This document shows positions 25,616 through 37,590 of a DNA stretch of 64,000 nucleotides, piece after piece. The DNA is taken from contig JAJEKV010000690.1 of NCBI GenBank assembly GCA_021234155.1, positions 1 through 64,000 on the forward strand. Direction: 5' to 3'. The stretch's first letter is position 1, and every line of letters starts with the position of its first letter. Both the position numbers and the translations under genes were made by a program. The notes beneath the pieces were generated by a model that was not told the DNA's origin, made no database searches, and saw only the letters and a list, made by a program, of their open reading frames with translations. This DNA comes from Isoetes taiwanensis (lineage: Eukaryota > Streptophyta > Lycopodiopsida > Isoetales > Isoetaceae).

Positions 25616-26677
25616 TTTTGTTTGTGTTAAATCCTATTGTTAACACATTGAATATGCATTTAGGAAACATTGTATCTCATTAGAGGAAGTAGAAGTATTG
25701 GTGATCGTACAATTAATGATGAATGTATACGTGATATTTATCCTTAGTTGAAATGGGTCAACATTGGTAAAACATGTTAATGGTAATCTAAAAGGGAAAA
25801 AGTCACCAGAATTGATGGCAGAGAAATGGTGGAAGACTGCTCTAAAAGACGGGTGCCTCCCCAAAAATTGTTGAAGGATTCGTGACCTGGAAGGCTACTG
25901 CAATATGCAGCCGGCATTTATCAAGGTAAAATGGTCTTAAATAAACTCTAGCCCTAAAAATATGAGCTACGGTTTTGGTAGCCAGGAATCCAAGGAAGAA
26001 GAAGCACCGGAATATGAAACGAACATGGAATTAATCTGGTGTCTTAGATCAGTTCAGTTGGAGAAACTATATATGGATAAAAGGGGCAGAGACATGAGCT
26101 ATGACACTAAGCGTAATTTTGGTGAAGGCAGCTCCGGATTTGCTACCAAAAGAAGAGCTTATTCTAATGCGAAACCATCTGCGTATTATAGAAGTGGAGC
26201 AAGCTAGAAGAACTTGGTTATAAACAAGGTGAGCCAACATTAATTTTTTACTGACAGCATGAGTTGCATTGCAATTGTTAAAAACCCTGTACAACATGAG
26301 AGAACTAAGCATATAGAACTTGATGTACACTTTATCAGAGATGTGGTAGAAAAGAGATATATTCGAATGGGTTATATCAACACAGATCTGCAAATTGAAG
26401 ACATATTCACAAAGGCATTGGTGGAGAACTAAGGGTGAATATGGAAAGCTAAACCTATGGTTAATGGTGTTCAAATGTTGATAAGTTAAAAATGGCCTGT
26501 ATATTGAATTTGGAAAGAGGTCGTGCTTGGAAAAGTTAGCAACCTCCTAGGTCCATGGAGGCATGAGACACGATGTCCCAAGAGGTCGGGATCAGGCCAA
26601 AGCGGCCAGATCTGATCCTATAAACTTAAGATGTAATTAGTAAGTTGGCACTGGGTCCAAGAATTTATTAGTTCGAT
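25616..26677 (+). pseudogene. Repeat X copy with chimeric copia RNase H ORF
   Basis: The ORF starts at 25962 (MSYGFGS) and stays open to 26207, past the Gly/Ser-rich block. Then a short deletion removes the WLRRLL codons of the RNase H part, and the tail (26220-26432) continues out of frame to the usual IFTKALVEN end. The 3' part of X follows to about 26670. It includes a conserved purine-rich tract and leads directly into repeat Z copy 2. Confidence 0.7.
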
Positions 26678-27630
26678 TGAAGATTTTCAAGACAACTTTA
26701 GTTGCATATTTCCAAAGCCATAAGAATGCTACAGTTTTGTTCAAGATACATCAATGCAAGTTATAAAAACCATGGAGACATTATTGAAACAAGGTGCTGC
26801 GCACGAGGGTTGCCCTCCATGGCGGGAGAGTGAAATGGCTTAAATCATAGTTCAAAGTCATGTTTAACTTAACTAAGCATGTGGAAATCCATAACCCTGA
26901 ACATTTGGAAACAAAATTCTCTGTAGCCAGACGAACTACCTTTATCTTCCAAAATGCACTAAAGTGTTTGGCAACCTGTAAAGTAAAGAACACAAGAATT
27001 TCAAAACTGTTGCTGTTAGGCAAACAGAAAGTATCCAACATAAATCCCCAGAGTCGCAAACGATTGAATATCTTCTTGCTTTGGGTCTTCGGAGCATCTT
27101 CACCAGTAAAATATTAAGCGGATCAAAGCTAAAAGCTTTAGGCACACGCTTTTGCATTCTATTGTACTTCAATGGATGCATTCAATTTTCAAATCGTTAT
27201 TTGCCATAATGACAACAGTGCATGTATATACTGTAGGTCTTGTAATTTTCTTATATGCCTGGTTTGTTGCATCCAAGCACATCCCTTTTTAGATTTTGGT
27301 GGCCAAAACACATGAACTCGACCCATTTTTGAAGCTTTTCTCTTTGCAAGACTCGCCTCCAGTTTTAGGGTACCCAAAGTAATGTGCAGTCGAGAGAAGA
27401 TCGAAATGTAAAAAATCGAAGAAGAAGGAAATGGGCTTAGCTGGCCGCCAAAATTTGAAGAGCCCCATATTCTGGACCAAATCCGCTGCCCAATCCTCTG
27501 GTTTATTCCTTCCCTACTCCATTATTTCCGAAAGAATTGAAGAGAAGGGCACTGGAATCAGGGTTGCCCTTAAGGTCAAATCTGCATAGGCATAATTTAG
27601 AAAGTCAGGCGAATCATAGGCTTTTGAAAT
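26678..27630. repeat. Repeat family Z, copy 2
   Basis: Matches 1-984. Here Z directly follows the 3' end of an X copy. Only short indels separate the two copies. No gene is called. Confidence 0.85.
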
Positions 27631-28534
27631 TAGTACTAATAATGGCGAGTGTTTTCTTGACTCGAATTATAATCATAGAAATGTAGGCGAACATTTTTTT
27701 ATGTAGATTTTAAATAACCGCACAATTTTTTGTTGCCCGTAGTTAGTCGAGCAAACAAAGTACATGGACATGCATATTAGAATATATTCCCATTGCTTTT
27801 TTCAAATGGTCTATGGTTTTTTCAAGAGCTATGCAATGGTTTTTTGGGGAGGCTCTTATTTCTTCTTCAATGCTTTAAGGTTGCCAAATTGAACTATGGA
27901 ATGGTTGGGGATGAAGTTTATGGCTACATAAAATGGCTTTTCTAACCGAATACTAGAGAATCAATTCAACATTGTTAACCTCACACTTATAATTTTTTTT
28001 TGCATGATCAAACACTTAACTTTCATAACGAAATTTGAGCTAATTGTTCAATAAATGAAAAGCAAAAATTCCAATCAAACTTGCAATATATGAAATGGAC
28101 AACATTTAACATCACAAATAAGCAACAATACATTTAAAATGAACGATATAATAGGGTTCAAAGTGTACAATAATGCTTCATTAACTACAAGGATGTCCAG
28201 TTTGGTCTATATTAGGGATGGGACAAATAGGTGAGTAACAAAAGACAACCACTGTGATGTAAACTCCTACTCATCAAATCAGATTTACTGTACATTCATG
28301 TCTCTACAGTCAATTACAGTTATTTGAGGAGAAGCGATGTAAAGTTGAATTCTAAAACATAAGATTCTCTTCAAGCAGAACTTGATGATAGAAAATCAAC
28401 TTCGATCATGATTTTTAGCTGTTTTGTGGACACAAATGCCTTAACAAATTTTTGTGATGGTCGCAAGACAGACAACAATTTATATGTCCAGCTAAATATC
28501 AAGACATGCTATTTACAATAGTTCTATCTCAAAT
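27631..28534. other. No gene seen; AT-rich
   Basis: AT-rich single-copy-looking filler between repeat Z and the next X copy. I see no ORF worth naming, no RNA gene and no repeat. Confidence 0.5.
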
Positions 28535-29202
28535 TCAGTTCAATTGGAGAAACTAGATATGGATAAAAGGGGCAGAGAAAGGAGCTATGACACTAAGCGT
28601 AATTTTGGTGAAGGCAGCTCCGGATTTGCTACCAAAAGAGGAGCTTATTCTAATACGAAACCATCTGGGTTTTATAGAAATGGAACAAAAGAAATAGTCT
28701 GGTTGAGAAGATTGCTAGAAGAACTTGGTTATAAATAAGGTGAGCCAACATTAATTTATACTGACAGCATGAGTTGCATTGCAATTGTTAAAAATGTTGT
28801 ACAACATGAGAGAACTAAGCATGTAGAACTTGATGTACACTTTATCAGAGATGTAGCAGAAAAGAGATATACTCGAATGGGTTATATCAACACAGATCTG
28901 CAGATTGCAGACATATACACAAAGGCATTGGTGGAGAACTAAGGGTGACTATGGAAAGCTAAACCTATGGTTAAAAAATGTTCAAATGTTGATAAGTTAA
29001 AATGGTCCGTATATTGAATTTGGATAGAGGTCGTGGTGCAATAAAAAGGAGGCAACTATACTGGGAAAGGTTAACAACCACCTAGGTCCATGGAGGCATG
29101 AGACACGATGTCCCAAGAGGTCGGGATCAGGCCGAAGCGACCGGATCAGATCCTATAAACTTAAGATGTAATTAGGAAGTTGGCACAGGGTCCAGGAATT
29201 CA
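28535..29202 (+). pseudogene. Repeat X copy, truncated, RNase H tail
   Basis: X starts within its ORF at CAGTTCAATTGGAG (28535). The frame 28544-28738 covers the Arg/Ser-rich block and the start of the RNase H part, and is stopped by TAA just after ELGYK. The rest of the RNase H tail is readable to 28941. The element then runs to the GAATTCATTT end, where truncated Y begins. Confidence 0.7.
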
Positions 29203-30600
29203 TTTGCCACTATAGACTTCCTATGTTCTATTTGAACGTAAATATTAGAGAAGTGCATTTGACTAGGAAGTTTTCTTGTCATCACAAATTGGCATGTCGT
29301 TGATCATTAAACATATGGAAAAACAACTAAAATGCTTCTTTCCTTTGGGGTCATTGAACCACCAGCTTATTAGAAAATTATATTCGTAGTTTTGTAACAT
29401 AGCAGTCATCACCCGGGGGATTCAGTATTCTTTGCAGTACGGGACATGTGCATGCAAGAAAGGGGGGTTTTTTTTACCATTCAGTATTTGTATACTTACC
29501 ATTAGGGGGTTTTTTTGCCATTATCTGGGGCAAAATATATACTTTAGGGGTTAAATTAGCTTCCACAGATCAGTATACTAGGGATGTTTTTGGGCACACT
29601 TCGAACGCAGATGTCCATACCCTTTTATTACTAAGTGCATCCCCCGGGAGTCATCATTGAATTCAGCCTCTAAGAAGATTGCTTACACTTTCTTCCTGGC
29701 TTAATTTCTTTCAGATCAGGCGGAAACAAACTATTCTTGGTCCCCACCCTATTATGAAGCCCTTATTTTATATAGCAACTCTGTAAATCCACACAAGGCT
29801 CCACCTAGAATGCAAGATACCCCAATAGTTAACATGTGATTTCTTGTGTGTAACAAACTTTTAAACAAATGCATTTACCTTATGCTACAAAGGTTCCACT
29901 CTCTAAGTCATTTTATCAGTCTTATAATGCTGATAAGTTCCTTGAGTTTTCTATTATATAAAAGCATTGTCAAGTAGGAGTTCATCATGCGGATTGATTA
30001 GTTGTGGAAATATATGGAGAAGATCCTATAATACTCAGTTTAGCAGAAGTGGGATTTTCCCTATAGTAAGCTGACCCTAAGAAGATATTGAACGATTTCA
30101 TGATGAGTACTCAACTTGTTTCATTTATTCTGTTGTCTGATAGTGGTTTCTTATTTTTTCTCTGAATCAGATGGAATTACGTTGTGTTGTAATTTCATAT
30201 GTAAGCTATTTCCAAGTCCTGCCTGAAGTACACATCCTGGGTTTTACTTTAAGATCAGGCTCATCCATTCCTATGGCAATATTTATGTCACATGTAATCA
30301 TTTGTCCCTTCAATATTGTGGTTTCATCACAAGAATTATCAAGCCTCAAAATTCTCACCACCCATTATGGAACCCTAGAGACCTATCCAAAATACATGGC
30401 CGTTTAATTTATTTGCTGGACATATATGGAAGAGGTTATCATTATGTTTATTCAATGCAATATGGCAATGTTAATTGTTTTCTGCATTTAGACTAAAGAA
30501 CCACAGTCAATTTGTAAAATTTAGAAGCATTTGGCCTTTAAAAATCATATTTAAAGAGGATCTTGTTAAACGTAAGGCGCCTTCTTTTTCTTCTTCTTTT
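29203..30600 (+). repeat. Repeat Y copy holding a small TIR element
   Basis: Left-truncated at the same base as the copy at 7598 and joined to the same X end. It is interrupted by the 237-bp element at 29412-29648. It ends in a long C/T tract (30580-30643). Confidence 0.75.
29412..29648. mobile_element. 237-bp MITE, TIR CCCGGGGGAT, 8-bp duplication
   Basis: Ends are CCCGGGGGAT and its exact complement ATCCCCCGGG. The element is flanked on both sides by AGTCATCA (29404-29411 and 29649-29656). Other Y copies hold the empty site with a single copy of this sequence or nearly so (AGTCATCATTG at about 7805). It has no ORF. An 8-bp duplication fits hAT-like and several other cut-and-paste families, and the G/C-rich end is not the usual hAT start. 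Confidence 0.92.
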
Positions 30601-30643
30601 TCTTTTTCTTTTTCTTTTCCTTTTTTTTTTTTTTTTTTTTTTG

Positions 30644-31300
30644 TGTTATATCCTTTAGCTATTGTTAACACATTGAATATGCATTTAGGAAACATTGTAC
30701 CTCATTAGAGGAAGTAGAAGTATTGGTGATGGTACAGTTAATGATGAATGTATATGTGATATTTGTCCTTAGTTGAAATGGGTCAAACATGTTAATGGTC
30801 ATCTAAAAGGGAACTAGAATGGACGGGTAAAAAAATGTATGGAAGTCACCAGAATTGATGGAGACGGCTCTAAAAGACGGGTGCCTCCCCAAAAATTGTT
30901 GGAGGATTCGTGACCTAGAAGACTAAGTGGTCTCAAATAAACTCTAAACCCTAAGAATTTGAGCTACGATTTTCGTAGCCAGGAATCAGAGGAAGAAGAA
31001 GCGCCAGAATATGAAACAAACAGGGAATTAATCTGGTGTCTTAGATCAGTTCAGTTGGAAAAATTAGATTTGGATAAAAGGGGCAGAGGCAGGATCTATA
31101 ACACTAAGCGTAATTTTGGTGAGGGCAGCTCCAGATTTGCTGCCAAAAGAGGAGCTTATTCTAATACGAAACCATCTGGGTATTATAGAAATGGAACAAA
31201 TAGGGAACACTTTGTAGCAAATAGGGAACACTTTGGAGAAAATGGGAATCTGATGAGGACGAAAATTAGGTATGGTGTAATATGGTAATGTCTTCCTAAG
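30644..31300 (+). pseudogene. Repeat X copy, chimeric ORF without RNase H
   Basis: The frame 30961-31288 (TTG in place of the ATG, then SYDFRSQES) covers the acidic start and the Ser/Gly/Arg block. It then departs from the other copies at NGTNREHFVANREHFGENGN, which contains a short internal duplication of the REHF unit. The RNase H tail is absent. This could be closer to the unfused parent sequence. Confidence 0.6.
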
Positions 31301-31503
31301 ACAATTATAGGACAAGAAGGTGTCTGCTCCATGCATTAGAGGAGCATGCTGGTGTAGCTATGTAAAATTTTGTTTAAAAGGAGGGACAATTTACTTATTA
31401 TAATGACTAGTAATAAAAGCTACTAAGTAAAACGGTAGTTTGTTATGTCTTTTTTTATGCTTGATCCTCTATCATCTAAGTAAGCTTATACTGATCAAGA
31501 GCA

Positions 31504-31555
31504 AAAGGTACAATGGGCAAAGGGCGAAGAGCCAAGAAATGCCCAATGTACCTTT
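31504..31555. other. Imperfect hairpin
   Basis: Two 16-base arms (AAAGGTACAATGGGCA and TGCCCAATGTACCTTT) pair with one mismatch around a 20-base loop. I cannot tell whether it is transcribed. Confidence 0.6.
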
Positions 31556-31685
31556 GGCCTTTGTATCGTTACCAAGTATATTGCTAATATTTACATGATT
31601 GGCTGCAGGTACCAGACATTTCTTCTCCCATTGTACTTTTTTGCTGTTATGCTAGGTTGTAGCTCAAAGGGAAGTAAAGGATCAA

Positions 31686-32175
31686 GCACAAAATCTTGAA
31701 GAATGGATTGCTGGTGCAAGTTGTTTGCTGGGTGTGCTCTTGGTTTTCTTTCGGGGTTTCTTCGGGAGCACTGGGTCCTTACCCTTGACCTTTCTCTACT
31801 TCAGGAGTTCCGCCTTCTCTGCGAGTCTCCTTCTTTTGGCTGTCCTCTTTGTCTTGCTGACTTTCTTGGTGCGACGGACCGGCTCTTCTGTTGCTGCACG
31901 GTCCTCCTCATTTTCTTCCTCCTCATCCCCATGTTCCTGGTTCTCGGGGTTCTCTTGCCGATCAGGATTCTGCTACTGCTCTGTTGATCCAGATCTTGCT
32001 CATTCTCCTCCTGGATATCTGGATTTGGGTTTGACTGGTCCGGGTTTGGGTTTGAAGATTCTTCATTCCTGGCTCGCTCTCAAGCCTCTCTCGCCTTTTG
32101 TTCGACGGCAAGCACTTGGATGCTTGTCGATCCGTCCTCCATAACCACTCGAGCGGTCTGTTTGGTGCGGGTCAT
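31686..32175 (-). pseudogene. Gag-like ORF of LTR element with histone H3-like N-terminus
   Basis: The minus-strand ATG at 32175 opens MTRTKQTARVVMEDGSTSIQ. Residues 3-9 equal residues 2-8 of histone H3 (RTKQTAR), where H3 has Met-Ala before them. Downstream frames, which shift at least twice, are disordered and charged: Asn/Pro/Gln-rich, then Glu/Asp-rich, then a basic stretch (RRTKKVSKTKRTAKRRR). No histone fold follows. The position, downstream on the minus strand of an LTR and a primer-binding site with a long leader between, suits the start of gag. It is truncated at about 31686. Confidence 0.55.
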
Positions 32176-32398
32176 GTTTTGAAATATTGCAATCGCCTTT
32201 CGAGCACCTAAAAATCGCCTTCTTGGTCGGAGAGCAGCAAGCTGGAGGAGTACGGCGAGAATGAAGAACCCTAAGAGTCTGTTTATAGGTCTGGGAGTTT
32301 TAGGGTTTCGACTTGCAATTTCATGTTATACCATTATTTAAAGCATTAGTGTTTGCTGGATTAAGACATTACATTCTTTTAGACAAAGTACTGCTACC

Positions 32399-32662
32399 AC
32401 TCACACAGTGCGTGAGAGGCCTATTCAAAATTTTTGAAAAAGGCTTGGGCGCACTCTGTGAGGGGTTACTCCTGTTTGGCTCTATTTTAGGTTTTCTAAG
32501 CAATTTCTTGGAGTTATATGTTTTCTTGGCTTAAATTCAAATTCTAAGCTGCCCTGAACTATTAGATTACTCTAATTATGCATCTTTCTAGGTCAAAATT
32601 GGTCAAACACTCATACAGTGCGCGAGAGGCAGGGCCTGGGCGCACTCTGTGAGGGGTTACTC
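32399..32662 (-). repeat. Duplicated hairpin-forming blocks in retrotransposon leader
   Basis: Two blocks (32399-32470 and 32608-32662) share CACTCAYACAGTGCG and GCGCACTCTGTGAGGGG. Within each, ACAGTGCG can pair with CGCACTCTGT to make a stem. They lie in the leader between the primer site and the gag-like start, where packaging or translation signals of LTR elements usually sit. Confidence 0.6.
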
Positions 32663-33161
32663 TCTAGGTTCTAATTTTTCTTTTTCTGATTAACATTATC
32701 TTAGCTTATTGATCTAAGGATTGGAAAAAAAAAAATTTCTCAATTTTCGAGGTTTATGCTTGGGTTGTTATCCCCAAGGTTGAAGGTCTACTGTTAGTCC
32801 TTTCAGGGAAAACACGATTGCAAATTAAACGGGAGTGTTGCATCACTCCCGTTTCAAAGATTCCCTTTTAAAAAACACCATGTTTCTAAATTAAGCCTTT
32901 TTTGAAAGTTGTTGAGAATTTCTAGAGGTTCGCATTTTTTTTCGTGCCATTTTGGGCCATTATTAGGCGATAACTTTGTACTTATGAAACAGAAATCATA
33001 CAAATAGCTTAAATTTAGGCAGAGACTTGAAGAGATGGAAGCATGAAAAAAAACAAGCAATTTAATAGAGAGGAAAAAAAGTAATATGTTTTTAATAAAT
33101 TTTCGTACATCAATATGGAAGATTCATTGTAATAAATAATGATAATTTTAATATGCAGTAG

Positions 33162-33762
33162 TCAAAGATCTACATCATAGTCCTCATCATTTTTTTTGCT
33201 GCTCTCTGCCGTCTCGTCCTTCTGTGCCGTCTGCTCCTTTGCTGGAGACTTAAGTTTTGTATCCTCCTTGTCCTCTGGAATGGTAGCTAAAGCTACTTCT
33301 TTAAGCTCTGCAAAGGTTGCCTCATCGTCTAGTGAGCTGGAGAATGGAGGCTGTATCTCTGAGGACGTTAGTTTAGCATAATCAGATGAAGACTTGGCCC
33401 CTAGCTCTTGATGTTCATCTGGTAAAGTAGGTAAGGCAGCCAGTCTCATCTTCACAAAATTAACAGCATCCTTATCAATATCCACGGCTACACAGTTGCG
33501 GCCCTTCTTAAGTGCACATGCGATAGTAGTACCAGAACCAGAGAAAGCATCAAGCATTCCAATCTCCGGACGAGAACATGTCCAGGAGATGGTTGATGAG
33601 CTTTTGTGGTTTCTGGTAGTGATTCACAATCCTGCCTTGTGCAGTTGGGTCCTGCAATTTCTGTAAGACTGCTGGAAACTCAAGGACGTTTGAAAAGTTT
33701 TGACAGGCGGCAGTGTTGAAGTGTTCCATGGTCCTCTTCCCATCAAAACTCCAATAAGCTAC
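33162..33762 (-). pseudogene. DNA methyltransferase, C-terminal half (FSGSGTT)
   Basis: The minus strand reads VAYWSFDGKRTMEHF, NHYQKPQKLINHLL, then, after a one-base shift, LDAFSGSGTTIACALKKG and VAVDIDKDAV, followed by an acidic low-complexity tail. FSGSGTT is the AdoMet-binding motif I of N6_N4_Mtase enzymes. KPQKLINHLL corresponds to the conserved KP-x-x-L segment before it. The catalytic motif lies upstream, at 46900-47000, so the order IV then I is the beta-class order. Element C lies in the middle of the gene, directly upstream of this piece. Confidence 0.85.
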
Positions 33763-34075
33763 ATGAAGGTAGGGTAGAAGCATGAAAGGGTGTCTTGTAT
33801 TTCTTGCAAATTGATGTAAAAAAATACACTAGCTTAAAGTGAATTTAAGGTAAAATTTGAATTTTACATGGGCTGCCTATCATTAATGCTTTTGGTCCAC
33901 TTGAGATTCTTTTTGCAATTATTTTTGGCAACCCACCGAATTTGGGGGCACGTTTTGAGTTTTGAACTCCCTCCACAGGATTGAAGCTACCGGATTGAAA
34001 CCCCTTTCTCATTGGAACCAAGAATAGGATCCCCATTTCTATGCCTGTTTGATCGATCTTGGAATGTATGAAGCT

Positions 34076-37040
34076 ATGGCAGAATCAAATTCACCAGCAA
34101 CAACAGATTCGGATCTTGTTCTTGAGGAGGACTTACCATCGATTCGGAATTTTGCTATTGAGGAGGACTCTACATGCATTTCTTAGGGACAACCAATCTT
34201 CATCAAAAAAGATGCAATAGAGAGGCCGGATATGGGACAAAAGCAGATTAGAAGAAGGGTGAATGATTCGTGAATCACATACTAAATCAAGTTTCTAGAT
34301 TGAATCCAAAAGAGAAAAAAAAACTTTCTTTGGAAAATTGCTCCAGGATAGTAGATTGGACTTTTTATTTGGCCCCTGTTGTTGGAAGGCCTAAAGAGGC
34401 TATTGTGAAAAGAGATTTATTTGAAAACCTTAAGGATGGCCTCCAAGAAGTGAAACGTGCTAATAGCAATGACAAGCTTGTCGCCAAACACAATGTTCTT
34501 TCCATGGTAGTTGGAAAGGAAGGAGTATTTACAGCAGACCACACGGGCAGCCAAAATCCTCAAATTGCATCCTAGAAATATGAAGCTAGCAAAAGAAAGG
34601 AGGAAAAAATGTCACTTGTGGGAGCAAATCTGTGGGCATTAGCAGGACGAAAGCCAAGAAAAAAAATGCCATAGATCGGGGCTATGAGGGACAGAGTTGT
34701 TGGTTTACGGTTAGATAATACAAAAGTATCACCAAAGGTAAGAGATGTCATGAAGAAGAGGACTGAACCAATTCAAGACATCGACACATTACATGTACAT
34801 GCTAGTATTTTAGGGTCATGGAGGAGTCACATAGTTTTTTGAATTTTCGATCTGAACATCAAATGTACTTTAGATAGGAATGTATGTAGTCATGTAGATG
34901 TTTTCTACATTTTTGCGTGTGTGATAGTCTTTTTACATACAAGCATGTTCCACATCATGCATCAAGAAATGTTATTCGGTTTTTCTTGTAGAAGTTATAT
35001 TGACATGCTTTACATTGAATCCAACTTGAAGGTATACTTGAAGCTAACTGTAGAGATGTGCTATAGATGTAAGAAAATAAAACGGAAGGAAGCCACTTGT
35101 AGGAATGTAGTAGATGTCAAGAAAAATATGTGAATGCTTTTCATAGAGTAGCTATTATGTAAGGATGTGGGGTTTTGAGGAAGAAAGTACTTAGTTTGAA
35201 GAATGTGGAAGATACATTAAAAACATATAGAATGTACATTCTAATATTTTGTAAGATTACGGTAAAGGTACTTTTGCAGGTTGAATTATACCAAATCTTT
35301 GTTGATCAACATCCAAAAGTCAAAATTGGCATCGGGCAATTCGAATACTTAAAACCTCCTTGCATCACTAAAAGCTAAAGGAGAGGAATACCTTATTTGT
35401 GTGAAGCATGAGCGAAGCAGATTTTATATAAGAAGGCTTTCAATATGATGAGGTCAAAATTCCACGAGAATTGTACTTGCAATTGCAATGTGTGTGCTTC
35501 GGGTTAATGCCGGGATTTGCCAAGCTAAGAAGCAGGATTATGATAATGTGAGCACGCTTTGGAGAGCCATGATATGCCCGAGGGCGGCCGATGAGGAGTG
35601 GCACAAGCTAGCCTGCATGGAAACAAAATGTGACAGTTGTGGGAAACAGTTAATTGAGTTGTGTCCCAGAGAGAAGGATGGAAGCATCGAGGATTCGGTC
35701 GATTGGCAAGTCTATAACTATGTTAATGAACCTTCAAAGAAGGGAACTTCCCGAAGGCTGAAGTTAGTTGACAAGAAGGGCAGTGCAAAGGAGATGTTGG
35801 ACAGCATGTTCGACCATATGTCTAAGTTTATATATCACAATTTTGTGGCACATTGGCAAAGCAAGCAGTTCAAAGAATGCATACGAACGCCTTCGGCGAT
35901 TGATTCAGTGCTATCAGTTGTTGATTTTTCTGAAAATTATACTTTGAAGCCATTCAACGAGATTCAAGCTCAGCATTGGTACAATGAACAAATTAGTATT
36001 CTGGTTCATATCACCATGTTCAAGGTAAATGGCAGATTGAGAAAATGTGTGCACTCATTTATTTCAGGCGACAAAACTCATGATACCCACTTCGTACAAG
36101 ATGCATTCAAGATGCACCTCAAATGGTTGCAAGAGAATGGTGGTGGCCATTTGAAATACCATTTGGTTTGGTCCGATGGTTGTGCAGCCCAGTTTAAATC
36201 TAGAAGAGCATTCTATCATGTGACAAGATACCATGTTCAACATAAGATAAGAATGCAGTGGAATTTCTTTGGTTCAGGACATGGGAAGGGAACACACGAT
36301 GGGGAAGGGGCAATCTCTAAATTGTGGCTTGAAGCAGAACAAAGGAAAAAGGATGGGAAGATAGTAAAAGATGCAGCAACTGCGTGTCAAGTATTGAGGG
36401 AGAAAAAATCAGATGTGGAGAGGGTATTCTAAAAAGTGACTGACATTGATCGGTCCCAAGCACATGATGTACTTCCAGTAAAAGGCATGCAATCACTTCA
36501 TTGTGTGTCTTCAATAGACTCAAACGATGCTACAAAATTATTGTGCAGACCTCTTTCATGTTTTTGCAAAGCATGCATCAATTTTAATTGGCCTGCTTGT
36601 GAGAATGCTGACCATTGTGGTAGGTGGGAGTTGCGAAAACTAGAGCCAATTAGTAAGATCAATCCTGGAGATGTTGATGAGGCTGAGGATTTATGGGCAA
36701 ATGACGAGGATAATATTGACCAGACGCCGCAGGGTTGGTGATTATTTTGGATGCTTCACGACCAGGCATAATCATGAGGGGGTCCCTTATTATATCCTTC
36801 AATGCAATCAAGTAAAAACATGTACTCGAGGTAGATACTATGGATGACTATGGAAACTTATTTTTCAGAGGTGATGAGGTTATTACAGGCAACTACTTTG
36901 AGCTGATCCCTAGCTGCCATCAGAAGTACAGGTTACTAAAAGAGAAGAAGGTTTTGTCCCTCCCGAGTCCTGTAATAGGGGGTTTTTCGCATTGGAGCCA
37001 CCAAGCACAAGATAAAAGGTGCTGCTTATGCATATGAACT
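34076..37040 (+). pseudogene. DDE-like transposase-family protein of element C
   Basis: The gene is decayed and probably split by introns. The start at 34076 (MAESNSPATTDSD) is acidic. A NTKVSP-like block lies near 34730, then HPKVKIGIGQFEYLKPP (about 35305) and a Cys-rich block (CTCNCNVCAS near 35477). The long frame 35488-36432 has CDSCGKQLIELCP, VVDFSENYTL, EIQAQHWYNEQ, VWSDGCAAQFKS and GSGHGKGTHDGEGAISK. After a stop, 36436-36741 gives a second Cys-rich block (CFCKACINFNWPAC), and a last domain (DEVITGNYFELIP) ends at about 37040. Asp residues in VVDF, WSDG and THDGEG could form a DDE/D triad; that is inference. The protein at 51558-55439 is a diverged homologue. Confidence 0.75.
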
Positions 37041-37570
37041 GTCTCAAAGATTGGTACCGAGATGCTATTAGGAAATCTGCTTCCGAGATTGTAGATGTAA
37101 TCGCGTGAATTGCGTTTCTTGTATCAAGTTTACCTTTTTGTACATCAGGCTACATAATTATTGTCATGTGTTTGGCCAGCAGAACAATTCTGATCACTTG
37201 TTTTCAATATTAAAGTGAATACATTGGCAGCAGGTAGGTTCAAGACACTTGTACATGTACTTGAGACACTTGTACTTGTACTTGAAAACTCAAGGTTAAT
37301 GGCTACCTTAGGTTAATGGTTCATATTTCGTGAGTGTATATATGGTAAGAGCCATTTTGGAAGTGCCTAGTATTGTGGTTTTGAATTTGCTTGTTTGATC
37401 CTCAGGCTTACAAAGACAACTTATAACTTGACATAGCTCAATATGCCTCTTTTAAAACAATGGGGGACACTTATATTGTATCCTTTAGAATGGGGAACTT
37501 ATATGGGGGACACTTATGTTGTACCCTAAACCATAACTTTGGCTACTTTAGAATTGGTGGGGTCTTTATT
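37041..37570. other. 3' flank of the C gene, no ORF
   Basis: AT-rich non-coding sequence after the last readable domain, with a repeated GGGGGACACTTAT motif at about 37460-37520. Probably 3' UTR or spacer between the convergent genes. Confidence 0.4.
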
Positions 37571-37590
37571 GACCTTGTAAAAATTAAAAA

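Noticed and set aside
31725-32144. Plus-strand 139-codon Leu/Ser/Phe-rich ORF as a membrane protein
   Set aside because: It is the antisense of the charged gag-like minus-strand sequence; Glu/Lys codons read backwards give Phe/Leu/Ser.
32100-32175. Histone H3 gene
   Set aside because: Only RTKQTAR matches; after residue 9 the sequence has nothing in common with H3 and no histone fold.
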